Below, one piece after another: positions 6,228 through 14,194 of a stretch of 14,194 nt of DNA. The stretch comes from an uncultured Alphaproteobacteria bacterium (lineage in GTDB: Bacteria > Pseudomonadota > Alphaproteobacteria > HIMB59 > GCA-002718135), in the NCBI GenBank assembly GCA_902613275.1, contig CACMGM010000016.1, forward strand, positions 1 to 14,194, read 5' to 3'. Below the pieces are notes generated by a model. It saw only the letters and a program-made list of their open reading frames with translations, ran no database searches and was not told the origin of the DNA. A program made the translations under genes and the position numbers. Within the stretch, counting starts at the first letter, position 1, and each line of letters starts with the position of its first letter.

Positions 6228-7223
6228 ATGAAAAATATAATTAAATTAATTGCTGTCCTTGCTTTGTTTGGAACTACTTCAGTTTCAGCAAGAGACTACA
6301 TTTCAATTGTAGGATCATCTACAGTTTATCCTTTCGCTACTTTAGTTGCCGAAAAAATGGCATCTCAAGGAATGAAAGCACCTGTAATTGAATCAACTGG
6401 TTCTGGTGGAGGGCACAAATTATTTTGTGCAGGTGTTGGTGTTGAACACCCAGATATCACTAACTCTTCAAGAGCACAAAAAGATAAAGAATTCAACCTT
6501 TGCCAAGATGGTGGTGTAACCGATATCATCGAAGTTAGAGTTGGTAATGATGGTATAGCTTTTGCATACGCTGCAGATTATGAATGGAAATATACTAACG
6601 GTGCTACAATGAAAGGTGGTATTGATTTAAGTAAGGAAGAAATCTGGCAGGCAATGGCTAGAGATAATGCAGACGCTCCAACAACTTGGTATGAAATAGA
6701 TAAGAGATTACCAAAAGTTGAAATTTCTATCATGGCACCTCCTCCAACTTCTGGAACAAGAGATGCATTTGACTCACTTGTAATGAAAAAGGGTTGTGTT
6801 AAAGATATGTTAGTTGCTGATGGTGAATGTACAGCATATCGTGAAGATGGCCACGTTATCGAAGGTGGTGAAAATGATGAACTTTATGTTGAGCATATAA
6901 CCAAAGAACAAGGTGCATTTGGTATTTTTGGTTACAGTTTTGTATCTAATAACTCTGATAAAGTAAAAGCATCAATGATTAATGGTGTTGAAATCTCAAT
7001 GGAAGGTATCCAAGATTATTCATATCCAATAGCAAGACCTTTGTTCTTCTACATTAAAAAAGCACACATTGGCGTTATTCCTGGTTTAATGGATTATGTT
7101 AATGAGTTTGTAAGTGAAGAAGCAACAGAAGGTTACTTACTAGATGCTGGACTTGTTCAACTAAGTCCTGCGGATAGAGCAGCTGTTCTTGATGCTATTT
7201 CTAATCAAACAAATTATAAATAA
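6228..7223 (+). CDS. pstS: Periplasmic phosphate-binding protein PstS
   Basis: The high-affinity phosphate receptor of the Pst ABC transporter, 331 residues. A signal peptide runs from MKNIIKLIAVL to about residue 21, with cleavage after SVSA and before RDY. The mature protein has the family motifs IVGSSTVYPFA, ESTGSGGGHKLF and DITNSSRAQ near the N-terminus and PPPTSGTRDAF in the middle; their Ser, Thr, Gly and Arg residues line the phosphate site. Two cysteine pairs, CAGVG with NLCQDG and GCVKDM with GECTAY, could form periplasmic disulfides. I chose the ATG at 6228 rather than 6216 because GAGG at 6218-6221 lies six bases before it and the signal peptide then starts normally. It follows phoR by 42 bases and is separated from pstC by a strong hairpin, which fits its higher expression. 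Confidence 0.95.
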   Translation: MKNIIKLIAVLALFGTTSVSARDYISIVGSSTVYPFATLVAEKMASQGMKAPVIESTGSGGGHKLFCAGVGVEHPDITNSSRAQKDKEFNLCQDGGVTDIIEVRVGNDGIAFAYAADYEWKYTNGATMKGGIDLSKEEIWQAMARDNADAPTTWYEIDKRLPKVEISIMAPPPTSGTRDAFDSLVMKKGCVKDMLVADGECTAYREDGHVIEGGENDELYVEHITKEQGAFGIFGYSFVSNNSDKVKASMINGVEISMEGIQDYSYPIARPLFFYIKKAHIGVIPGLMDYVNEFVSEEATEGYLLDAGLVQLSPADRAAVLDAISNQTNYK

Positions 7224-7240
7224 AAATCTTTAATTTTTAT

Positions 7241-7271
7241 AAAATGGGGGCATACAAGCCCCCTTTTTTTT
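7241..7271 (+). terminator. Rho-independent terminator or attenuator between pstS and pstC
   Basis: A perfect 6-base-pair G/C stem, GGGGGC (7246-7251) with GCCCCC (7258-7263), encloses the loop ATACAA and is followed by eight T. A short AAAA/TTTT pairing flanks the stem. In such AT-rich DNA this GC-rich stem stands out. Placed 22 bases after the pstS stop and 16 before pstC, it would end most transcripts after pstS, or protect the pstS mRNA 3' end, and let a minority continue into pstCAB. Confidence 0.88.
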
Positions 7272-7286
7272 AATAGTAAGTTATAA

Positions 7287-8660
7287 ATGTTCTTTTGGTC
7301 TTTAGTTTTAATTGCAGTCGGAATTTTCTCATCCTTTATATACGGAAGATCAAGAATTAAATTAAACTCTAAAAAACAAGGTACGAAAAGCAAATCTCTT
7401 CCCAATTATTACGCACAATACGTTTTAATGTGGTGTTTGTTTCCTGCACTAATTGTTTATTTTTCATGGGCTATTTTTCAAGAACAGATTATTCAAAACA
7501 TAGTTATTAGTAACTTTGAATTTATTGAGGGCGCAGCTTACAACGAAGGTTTATTGTTAGCAGAGATTAGAAATGTTGCTAATAACCCTTCTTTTGCTGA
7601 TGGTAAATCTATAGAAATAATTAATGCTGCATCTCATTATTCTTCCTTAAGACAAATAAGTCAAATATCTTTTTATACCTCAATAATCATTATAATGTTA
7701 CTTGGAGCCTTGTACGCTTCACAAAAATTAAAACCTGAATTTCATGCTCAACATACAATTGAAAGATATATACAATATATACTTATATTTTGTTCATCTG
7801 TTGCTATTTTTACTACAATAGGAATAGTTTTTTCACTAATATTTGAAAGCCTTCGCTTTTTTGCAGAAGTATCAATATTTGAATTCTTATTTAGTACTGA
7901 GTGGTATCCATTTATTCCAATTAGAGAAGGTCAAACAGCTGCAGAGGGATCCTTTGGTGCAGTACCAATATTTGCTGGGACATTTTTAGTAATGGTAGTA
8001 GCTATGTGTGTTGCGGCACCTCTTGGATTATTAACAGCAATTTACTTAGCAGAATACGCAAGTCAAAGAGTTAGAAAAATAGTTAAACCTCTTCTCGAAA
8101 TTTTGGCAGGGATACCAACAATAGTCTATGGGTTCTTTGCTTTTGTTAGTGTTGCGCCTTTCGTAAAAGCATTTGGACAATCAATTGGAATTGATGCTTC
8201 ACCAACAAGCGCCCTTGCTGCTGGTATGGTAATGGGGGTTATGATTATTCCTTTTATTTCTTCTTTATCTGATGATGTAATAAACTCTGTCCCGCAAAGT
8301 CTAAGGGAAGGATCATTTGGTATTGGCGCTAATAAAGCAGAAACTATTAAAAAAGTAATTTTACCAGCAGCTTTACCTGGAATTGTAGGAGCATTTTTGT
8401 TAGCAATATCCAGAGCGATAGGGGAGACTATGATTGTTGTAGTTGCAGCAGGTACAGCTCCCAATCTTACAGGTAATCCTTTTGAAAATGTAACAACAGT
8501 TACAGTTCAAATTGTTGTGGCCTTAATAGGTGATCAAGAATTTGATAACCCAAGAACATTATCAGCATTTGCTTTAGGATTAGTTTTATTTGTTATTACA
8601 TTATTTCTTAACATTATAGCTCTACAAATAGTAAAGAGATACAGGGAGCGTTATGAATAA
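7287..8660 (+). CDS. pstC: Phosphate ABC transporter permease PstC, long form
   Basis: One of the two inner-membrane permease subunits of Pst. The 457 residues exceed the roughly 320 of E. coli PstC. The extra part is N-terminal: a hydrophobic helix at 1-18, a second at about 43-64, a hydrophilic segment with an NEGLLLAEIRNVANNPSF-type stretch, and a third helix at about 125-143. This resembles the N-terminal extension known in alphaproteobacterial PstC. The C-terminal half is the standard permease domain, with EGSFGAVPIFAGT and the cytoplasmic EAA loop from about residue 338 (SLREGSFGIGANKAE) that docks on PstB. The start follows the hairpin, with only a weak AGTAAG upstream. The end overlaps pstA by eight bases, so translation is probably coupled. 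Confidence 0.93.
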   Translation: MFFWSLVLIAVGIFSSFIYGRSRIKLNSKKQGTKSKSLPNYYAQYVLMWCLFPALIVYFSWAIFQEQIIQNIVISNFEFIEGAAYNEGLLLAEIRNVANNPSFADGKSIEIINAASHYSSLRQISQISFYTSIIIIMLLGALYASQKLKPEFHAQHTIERYIQYILIFCSSVAIFTTIGIVFSLIFESLRFFAEVSIFEFLFSTEWYPFIPIREGQTAAEGSFGAVPIFAGTFLVMVVAMCVAAPLGLLTAIYLAEYASQRVRKIVKPLLEILAGIPTIVYGFFAFVSVAPFVKAFGQSIGIDASPTSALAAGMVMGVMIIPFISSLSDDVINSVPQSLREGSFGIGANKAETIKKVILPAALPGIVGAFLLAISRAIGETMIVVVAAGTAPNLTGNPFENVTTVTVQIVVALIGDQEFDNPRTLSAFALGLVLFVITLFLNIIALQIVKRYRERYE

Positions 8661-9933
8661 TTCCGTTGCTAAAGAAAAAATTGTTTCTTTGAGAAAAAAG
8701 AGAAGTTTAGAAGATATGCGATTTAAGTATTACGGCTTTACAGCAATGTGTTTATCTTTAGCAGTTTTAGTTTTCCTTTTGTATACAATATTTTCAAAAG
8801 GATACACTGCTTTTCAAAAAACAATTGTTCTCCTAGAAGTTGATTATAATCAAGAGGTCTTAAAACTAACACCTGACTCTTCAGATGAAGAGATGGAAAA
8901 AGGAAAATTTTTTAGAGTTAAAAAACAGGCTATTGAAAATTTTTTCCCCGATCTCTCAAAATCAGATATTAAATTAGTAAAAAAATTATTTTCTATAAAT
9001 GTAGATAACGAAATTAAAGACTACTTCTTAGATAATCCTGAAGTTATTAATACAAAGCAACAAATTTGGGTAACTGCCCATAGTGATGTGGATCAGTTAT
9101 TAAAAGGTAATTCAAGAAGAGATTTGCCAGAAGATAGAAGAAAATTAAATGATATTCAATTAAGTTACGTAGATCAGTTAGTTGAAGAAAATAGAGTTAA
9201 ACAAGTTTTTAATAATTTCTTTTTTACTAAAGCAGATTCAAGGCATCCTGAAATTGCTGGTGTAGCTGGTTCATTTATGGGATCATTATTTACTCTTTTT
9301 ACTGTTTTTATTTTATCTTTTCCAATTGCTATAGGAGCGTCTGTTTATCTTGAGGAATTTGCTCCAAAAAATAGAATAACTGAATTAATAGAAGTAAATA
9401 TTTCAAATCTTGCAGCAGTCCCATCAATAGTTTTTGGATTACTTGGGTTAGGTGTATTGCTTAATGTTTTTGGTCTTCCAAGGAGCACACCGTTAGTTGG
9501 AGGGTCCGTGTTAGCATTAATGACGTTACCAACTATTATTATTGCCTGCCGAGCTTCATTGAAAGCTGTTCCTCCTTCAATTAAAGAAGGAGCGCTTGCA
9601 GTTGGAGCAACAAAAACACAAGCGGTATTTCATCATGTCGTACCCCTTGCACTACCAGGGACTTTAACAGGGACTATTATTGGATTAGCACAAGCATTAG
9701 GTGAAACAGCACCACTTATAATGATTGGTATGATTGCATTTATTCCCAATATTCCAACTGGTTTAACAGAACCTTCAGCAGCACTTCCTGTTCAAATATA
9801 TCTTTGGGTGGAAAGTGCAGAAAGAGGTTTTCAGGAAAAATCAGCTGCAGCCATAATGGTAATTTTAATATTTTTGTTTATGATGAATGCCATTGCAGTG
9901 TTCTTAAGAAATAGATTTGAAAGGAAGTGGTAA
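8653..9933 (+). CDS. pstA: Phosphate ABC transporter permease PstA, long form
   Basis: The second Pst permease, 426 residues against about 300 in E. coli. After a first helix at about 28-50 there is a hydrophilic region up to about residue 195, rich in charged residues and probably periplasmic, like the extra N-terminal domain (DUF3333 type) of many proteobacterial PstA proteins. The permease domain follows, with GSFMGSLFTLFTVF, NLAAVPSIVFGLLGLG and the EAA loop from about 309 (IKEGALAVGATKTQA). The start at 8653 has a good AGGGAG site just upstream, and it overlaps the pstC end by eight bases. pstB begins three bases after the stop. PstC and PstA both being long forms suggests their extra domains face each other or PstS (inference). 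Confidence 0.94.
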   Translation: MNNSVAKEKIVSLRKKRSLEDMRFKYYGFTAMCLSLAVLVFLLYTIFSKGYTAFQKTIVLLEVDYNQEVLKLTPDSSDEEMEKGKFFRVKKQAIENFFPDLSKSDIKLVKKLFSINVDNEIKDYFLDNPEVINTKQQIWVTAHSDVDQLLKGNSRRDLPEDRRKLNDIQLSYVDQLVEENRVKQVFNNFFFTKADSRHPEIAGVAGSFMGSLFTLFTVFILSFPIAIGASVYLEEFAPKNRITELIEVNISNLAAVPSIVFGLLGLGVLLNVFGLPRSTPLVGGSVLALMTLPTIIIACRASLKAVPPSIKEGALAVGATKTQAVFHHVVPLALPGTLTGTIIGLAQALGETAPLIMIGMIAFIPNIPTGLTEPSAALPVQIYLWVESAERGFQEKSAAAIMVILIFLFMMNAIAVFLRNRFERKW

Positions 9934-9936
9934 AAT

Positions 9937-10698
9937 ATGAGTAACTCTAAAATATTGGCAAATGGTGTAGATGTATATTATGGATCCAAACAAGCTCTTT
10001 TTGGAATCTCAATGGATATCAAGGAGAAAGAAGTTACGGCATTAATCGGTCCTTCAGGATGTGGTAAATCAACTTTCTTAAGATGTATAAACAGAATGAA
10101 TGATTTAATCGAAATATGTAAAGTATCTGGATCAATTAAAGTTGATAATGAAGAGATTATAAGTTCCTCTACTGATGTGGTAAGCCTCAGATCTAAAATT
10201 GGAATGGTATTTCAAAAACCAAATCCTTTTCCTAAATCTATTTTTGATAATGTTGCTTATGGCCCAACTATACATGGCCTAGTTGAATCAAAAAATGACT
10301 TAGAAGAAATTGTACATTCATCATTAAAAAAGGCAGGTCTATTTAACGAAGTAAAAGATCGATTAAATGAACCTGGAACAAGCTTATCAGGGGGTCAACA
10401 ACAAAGATTATGTATTGCAAGAGCGATTGCTGTAAATCCTGAAATAATTTTAATGGATGAACCATGTTCCGCTCTTGATCCTATAGCAACTGCCATAATT
10501 GAAGAATTGATTGATGAATTGAGACTAAACTATACAATTGTTATAGTGACACATTCTATGCAGCAAGCAGCGAGGGTATCGCAAAAAACTAGTTTTTTTC
10601 ACCTAGGAGAATTAATTGAAACAGGTGATACAAAAAAAATATTTACTAATCCTGATAATTCAAAAACACAAGATTACATAACAGGGAGGTTTGGTTAA
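9937..10698 (+). CDS. pstB: Phosphate ABC transporter ATP-binding protein PstB
   Basis: The cytoplasmic ATPase that powers phosphate uptake, 253 residues, a normal length. Walker A is GPSGCGKST (38-46), the Q-loop glutamine is in [11 protein letters not shown] (Q93), the signature is LSGGQQQR (150-157), Walker B is [12 protein letters not shown] (171-182), and the switch histidine is in VTHSMQQ (H206). The short CSALDP form is typical of PstB. A GGAAG site precedes the ATG, three bases after the pstA stop. Its stop shares one base with the phoU start (TAATG), indicating coupling. PstB, with PstC and PstA, also transmits phosphate status to PhoR through PhoU, which matters here because PhoR lacks its own membrane part. 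Confidence 0.97.
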   Translation: MSNSKILANGVDVYYGSKQALFGISMDIKEKEVTALIGPSGCGKSTFLRCINRMNDLIEICKVSGSIKVDNEEIISSSTDVVSLRSKIGMVFQKPNPFPKSIFDNVAYGPTIHGLVESKNDLEEIVHSSLKKAGLFNEVKDRLNEPGTSLSGGQQQRLCIARAIAVNPEIILMDEPCSALDPIATAIIEELIDELRLNYTIVIVTHSMQQAARVSQKTSFFHLGELIETGDTKKIFTNPDNSKTQDYITGRFG

Positions 10699-11408
10699 TG
10701 GAACAAGACAAACATATTGTCAAATCATATGATGAGGAGATCAAAGACATAAATAGTAAAATTTTAGAGATGGGAACTTTAGTTGAAAATCAATTAAAAG
10801 ACTCACTTAATGCCTTAAAAAACCAAGATACCGAGCTGGCAGAAAAAGTAATTTTAAATGATGATTTAATTGATGATGCTTATAACAAACTTGATCAAAG
10901 CTTAGTTGAAATTTTAGGAAAGCGCCAACCAATGGCAACAGATTTGCGAACAATTTTTTCTGCTATTAAAATGAATAAAGATTTAGAGAGATTGGGAGAC
11001 CACGCAACAAATATAGCAAAAAGAGCAGCTTTAACTGAATTAGTTTTGCCTGAGAAACCTACAAGAGATATTATTAGAATGGGTGAGCTTGTTCATAAAA
11101 TGATAGATCATGTAATTAAGGCATTTTTAAATTTTTCCGATACTGAGGCTAAAAAAGTATGGTTAGCTGATAGACAAATAGATGAAGAATATCTTGGTAT
11201 TCTAAGACAATTATTAACCTACATGATGGAAGATCCAAAGAGAATAGCTTCATGCACTAATCTTTTATATATGGTTAAAGATCTAGAAAGAATTGGTGAT
11301 TATGTTCAAAATATAGCGGAAGATATCTATTATGCTGTATCAGGCGAACCATTAATTGATACAAATCCCGACCCAACTTGGGAAGCAATCTTACCAATAA
11401 AAAAATAA
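10698..11408 (+). CDS. phoU: Phosphate signalling regulator PhoU
   Basis: PhoU connects the Pst transporter to PhoR and keeps the regulon off when phosphate is plentiful. The 236 residues form the usual two three-helix bundles. Each bundle carries the metal-binding motif: DLERLGDHATNIAKR (95-109) and DLERIGDYVQNIAED (195-209), exactly 100 residues apart. The start overlaps the pstB stop by one base, and GGGAGG lies upstream as a ribosome site. The phoB gene follows after 41 bases. Confidence 0.96.
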   Translation: MEQDKHIVKSYDEEIKDINSKILEMGTLVENQLKDSLNALKNQDTELAEKVILNDDLIDDAYNKLDQSLVEILGKRQPMATDLRTIFSAIKMNKDLERLGDHATNIAKRAALTELVLPEKPTRDIIRMGELVHKMIDHVIKAFLNFSDTEAKKVWLADRQIDEEYLGILRQLLTYMMEDPKRIASCTNLLYMVKDLERIGDYVQNIAEDIYYAVSGEPLIDTNPDPTWEAILPIKK

Positions 11409-11409
11409 A

Positions 11410-11427
11410 TTGTAATATAACAGTAAC
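11410..11427 (+). promoter_or_regulatory. Candidate Pho box upstream of phoB
   Basis: TTGTAATATAACAGTAAC matches 12 of the 16 defined positions of the enterobacterial Pho box and has two half-sites, TTGTAAT and CAGTAAC, at the correct 11-base spacing. It lies in the 41-base phoU-phoB gap, where phoB autoregulation would be expected. No clear -10 with adequate leader follows, so the site may be chance in AT-rich DNA. Confidence 0.35.
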
Positions 11428-11449
11428 AAAAATTAAATATTGTAAGATT

Positions 11450-12133
11450 ATGAAACTTAAAATGCTTATTGTCGAAGATGAAGAAGCATTATTAGAACTT
11501 CTAAAATTTAATTTTACTAAAGAAGGGTATAAAATAGATACAGCAACGGATGGTGAAACTGCTTTAGAAAAAATTTTATATAAACCACCTGACATAATTA
11601 TTCTTGATTGGATGCTACCAGAGTTATCAGGGATTGAACTCTGTAGAAGAATTAGAAAAAATAAAGAACACAAAAATATTCCTATCTTAATGTTAACAGC
11701 AAAAGGTGAAGAAGAAGATAAACTTCGCGGCTTAGAAACTGGAGCAGATGATTACGTTACAAAACCTTTTTCGATTAACGAATTAGTGGCAAGAGTAAAA
11801 GCTGTTCTTCGACGAATTAGACCAATGTTTGTAGATGAAGTTCTAACTTATAAAGGAATAGTAATTGACCTTGTATCTCACTCAGCATCACGAGATGGAG
11901 AAACTCTTCATCTTGGTCCAACAGAATTTAATTTATTAGCTTTCTTCATGGAAAATATTGGTCGTGTCTTTAGCCGCGAACAACTACTTAATCATGTTTG
12001 GAAAAACGAGGCCCATGTAGAACCTCGAACAGTTGATGTTCATATAAGAAGACTGCGAAAGGCTATTAATAATGACGTAAAAGAAGATTTTATAAGAACC
12101 GTGAGATCAGCAGGATATTGTTTTGGCTCGTAA
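11450..12133 (+). CDS. phoB: Phosphate-regulon response regulator PhoB
   Basis: An OmpR/PhoB-family transcription factor of 227 residues. The receiver domain has the acidic pair E9-D10, phosphoacceptor D53 in ILDWMLP, T83 in MLTA and K105 in YVTKPF. The winged-helix domain (about 128-227) contains LGPTEFNLLAFF and the recognition-helix segment EPRTVDVHIRRLRKAI (191-206), nearly identical to classic PhoB proteins. The start at 11450 is chosen because KMLIVEDEE then begins normally; the frame is open further up to an ATG at 11378, but that would overlap phoU and add 24 residues with no family counterpart. It would be phosphorylated by PhoR and would bind Pho boxes upstream of pstS and other genes here. 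Confidence 0.95.
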   Translation: MKLKMLIVEDEEALLELLKFNFTKEGYKIDTATDGETALEKILYKPPDIIILDWMLPELSGIELCRRIRKNKEHKNIPILMLTAKGEEEDKLRGLETGADDYVTKPFSINELVARVKAVLRRIRPMFVDEVLTYKGIVIDLVSHSASRDGETLHLGPTEFNLLAFFMENIGRVFSREQLLNHVWKNEAHVEPRTVDVHIRRLRKAINNDVKEDFIRTVRSAGYCFGS

Positions 12134-12187
12134 TTAAGCCATAAATTTCACTTATACAAATCACTTACCAAACTATAAAACCACCAT

Positions 12188-13735
12188 ATGAAGAGTCTTT
12201 TTAGATCATTCTTTACTGTCAGCTTTTATACATTTTTAAGTCGAGTATTAGGTTTTATTCGTGACATATTAATAGCAAGATATCTTGGATCGACAGTAAT
12301 TGCTGACGCATTCTTCGTAGCATTTCGTATTCCTAATTTTTTTCGCCGTGTCCTAGCAGAAGGAGCATACAGTGCTGCATTAATCCCTGTTTTTTCAGGT
12401 GTTGTTCTCAATCCAAAAGATGAACGCGAGGCTTCTGATTTTGTTGAAAACACGACCTCAATGTTACTATTTGCTACGGTTATTCTAACGATCCTTTTTT
12501 TTTTTGGAATGCCTTATATCATTCAAGTTTTAGCACCTGGTTTTACTGATAATAAAGAAGCCTATGAACTTGCTGTCCATTTTGGAAAAATAATTTTTCC
12601 CTATATCATTTTTATTTCTTTAGCTGCTCACTTTGCCTCAATTAATAATGTTCATGAACGTTTCGCCGCTGGTGCATTTGCTCCTGCGATTTTGAATATA
12701 AGTTTCATTCTGTCGTTGTTCTTTTTAACACCTTTTGTAACTACTGCAGGTCACGCATTATCGTACGGTGTATTAATAGGAGGAGTTTTACAATTTTTAT
12801 ATTTATACAGAGCAGTTTTAAATTTCTACAAACCACGTATTCGTATCCCAGTTTTAAATGAAAAATTAAAAAAGTTTTTTACATTATTTTTACCTGGTGT
12901 TGTTGGCTCAGGTGTTATTCAATTAAATATTGTCATTGGAACTATCATTGCTTCCTTTTTACCGGTTGGTGCTATCAGTCATATTTATTATGCGGATCGT
13001 CTTAACCAATTACCACTTGCGATATTTGGAATAGCGCTTGGTATTGTTCTTTTACCAAGTTTATCAAAAGCAATTAAACAATCAGATCAAGAAACAACAA
13101 ATAATATTCAAAATAGATCTATTGAATTTTCGTTATTAATTTCTTTTCCATCTGCCATAGGATTATTTATTTTAGCTGAACCCATTATCCAAATTTTATT
13201 TGAACGAGGTGCATTTATAAAAGAAGATACTTTTTACACTGCTAAAGTTCTCAGTTACTTTGCCTTAGGCCTACCTGCTTACATTATAATTAAAGTTTTA
13301 GTTTCCTGTTTCTTTGCAAGGGAGGATACAAGAACACCTCTTTATATCTCAATTGTAAGCGTGATTAGTAATATTGTTTTATCTCTTCTTTTAATCGGAT
13401 CAATGAGAGAAATGGGCATTGCTGTTGCAACAGCAATTAGTGCATGGATAAATGCTTTGTTGCTCTATGTCTTTTTATATAGGAGAAATCTTATCCAATT
13501 TGATGATATTTTAGTTAAGAATTCATTCAAAATATTTGTTAGTTCCGCCATATTATTTGCAGCAATATATATATTAAACGGAACATTCTTAAATAATATT
13601 ATCGATAATTCAGTATTATTAAACTCAGGTATTTTACTTCTAATGATCTTTTTAGTTATAATTATTTATTTTGCCTTAGTAATTGTGTTAAAAGTCTTAA
13701 CCATTAATCAGTTAAGAGAATATTTAAAAAAATAA
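12188..13735 (+). CDS. murJ: Lipid II flippase MurJ (MviN)
   Basis: An essential inner-membrane protein of the MOP superfamily that flips lipid II outward for peptidoglycan synthesis. The 515 residues match the family and the many hydrophobic segments fit 14 membrane helices. The N-terminus has the characteristic [19 protein letters not shown] (17-35) and [22 protein letters not shown] (39-60), including the conserved arginines of the cavity. [10 protein letters not shown] and [15 protein letters not shown] in the centre are also diagnostic. The start at 12188 lies 54 bases after phoB and has no Shine-Dalgarno site. A run of 11 T (12495-12505) encodes LFFF within an early helix. trpS begins one base after the stop, the common alphaproteobacterial neighbour. 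It is not part of the phosphate system as far as can be seen. Confidence 0.96.
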   Translation: MKSLFRSFFTVSFYTFLSRVLGFIRDILIARYLGSTVIADAFFVAFRIPNFFRRVLAEGAYSAALIPVFSGVVLNPKDEREASDFVENTTSMLLFATVILTILFFFGMPYIIQVLAPGFTDNKEAYELAVHFGKIIFPYIIFISLAAHFASINNVHERFAAGAFAPAILNISFILSLFFLTPFVTTAGHALSYGVLIGGVLQFLYLYRAVLNFYKPRIRIPVLNEKLKKFFTLFLPGVVGSGVIQLNIVIGTIIASFLPVGAISHIYYADRLNQLPLAIFGIALGIVLLPSLSKAIKQSDQETTNNIQNRSIEFSLLISFPSAIGLFILAEPIIQILFERGAFIKEDTFYTAKVLSYFALGLPAYIIIKVLVSCFFAREDTRTPLYISIVSVISNIVLSLLLIGSMREMGIAVATAISAWINALLLYVFLYRRNLIQFDDILVKNSFKIFVSSAILFAAIYILNGTFLNNIIDNSVLLNSGILLLMIFLVIIIYFALVIVLKVLTINQLREYLKK

Positions 13736-13736
13736 A

Positions 13737-14194
13737 ATGGAAAAACCAACTAAAAGAATTCTATCTGGCGTTCAACCTTCAGGTGATCTTCATTTAGGAA
13801 ATTATCTTGGTGCGATAAAAAATTTTGTTACACTTCAAAAAAAATATGAATGTTTTTTTTGTGTTGTTGATTTACATGCAATTACAGTATGGCAAGATCC
13901 TAACGTATTGGCAGATAAAACTAGAGAAGTAACAGCTGCCTTTATTGCCTCTGGCATTGATCCAAAGAAAAATAATATTTTTGTTCAATCACAAGTTCCC
14001 CAACATGCACAACTTGGTTGGTTGTTTAATTGTGTTGCAAGAATGGGATGGTTAAACCGTATGACACAATTCAAAGACAAGGCAGGAAAGAATAGTGAGA
14101 ATGTTTCAGTTGGACTTTTTTCTTATCCAACTTTAATGGCCGCAGATATTTTAATTTATTTAGCAACGCACGTACCAGTTGGCGATGATCAAAA
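13737..14194 (+). CDS. trpS: Tryptophanyl-tRNA synthetase, N-terminal part (runs off window)
   Basis: A class I aminoacyl-tRNA synthetase that charges tRNA-Trp. The first 152 codons of about 330 are present. [20 protein letters not shown] (7-26) holds the HIGH-type motif as [25 protein letters not shown], and [15 protein letters not shown] followed by VPVGDDQ are typical TrpRS segments. The KMSKS loop lies beyond the window. The ATG is one base after the murJ stop, so the two are probably co-transcribed. Confidence 0.97.
   Translation, partial: MEKPTKRILSGVQPSGDLHLGNYLGAIKNFVTLQKKYECFFCVVDLHAITVWQDPNVLADKTREVTAAFIASGIDPKKNNIFVQSQVPQHAQLGWLFNCVARMGWLNRMTQFKDKAGKNSENVSVGLFSYPTLMAADILIYLATHVPVGDDQ

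Noticed and set aside
7214..7405. Open frame of 63 codons on the minus strand across the pstS-pstC gap
   Set aside because: It runs through the terminator hairpin and into the pstC start, with no recognisable product.
8126..8464. Open frame of 112 codons on the minus strand inside pstC
   Set aside because: It lies wholly opposite the conserved permease domain of pstC and shows no family motif or start signal.
11378..11449. Upstream ATG extension of phoB
   Set aside because: The 24 extra residues would overlap phoU and have no PhoB counterpart; the ATG at 11450 begins the receiver domain normally.
11275..11673. Open frame of 132 codons on the minus strand across the phoU-phoB junction
   Set aside because: It is antisense to two well-supported genes, has no recognisable motif, and its composition follows the opposite-strand codons.
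12124..12141. Small inverted repeat TGGCT/AGCCA at the phoB stop
   Set aside because: The stem is only five base pairs with an eight-base loop and no T run follows, so it is not a credible terminator.

Overview
The window is gene-dense, AT-rich DNA (about two thirds A+T by eye) from a streamlined bacterium. A marine alphaproteobacterium of the SAR11/HIMB59 kind fits best. The reasons are the base composition, very short gaps and overlaps, weak or absent Shine-Dalgarno sites, the adjacent murJ-trpS pair, and PlcP/Agt-type phospholipid remodelling genes. The lineage is an inference from style and gene content; no rRNA or tRNA gene is present to settle it.

Almost everything up to about 12.1 kb concerns phosphate. 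Positions 1-2101 hold a polyphosphate block: ppk1 (5' part only) and a SixA-type phosphohistidine phosphatase on the minus strand, and a short Ppx/GppA phosphatase diverging from them. Positions 2098-4578 (minus strand) hold a tight three-gene unit transcribed plcP, agt, aquaporin. PlcP cleaves phospholipid headgroups and Agt glycosylates the diacylglycerol left behind, which are the two steps that replace phospholipids by glycolipids under phosphate starvation. The third gene is a MIP channel resembling the arsenic-associated AqpS group. Positions 4664-12133 (plus strand) hold a SET-domain methyltransferase gene overlapping phoR, then pstS, pstC, pstA, pstB, phoU and phoB. This is the complete sensor, high-affinity transporter and response regulator set. 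A strong hairpin with a T-run separates pstS from pstCAB. The final part is housekeeping: murJ (lipid II flippase) and the 5' part of trpS.

As a unit, PhoR, PhoU and PhoB would sense and respond to low phosphate, PstSCAB would import it, PPK1 and Ppx would store and release it as polyphosphate, and PlcP-Agt would recycle it from membrane lipids. The AqpS-like channel may discard arsenite produced from arsenate that enters by phosphate transport.

I do not see a wholly unknown system. The most unusual points are the AqpS-like channel inside the lipid-remodelling operon, the SET-domain gene overlapping a phoR that encodes no membrane segments, and a run of nine A in that overlap where slippage could fuse the two reading frames. 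No intergenic stretch exceeds 100 bases, and I see no tRNA, rRNA, CRISPR array, insertion sequence or attachment site.
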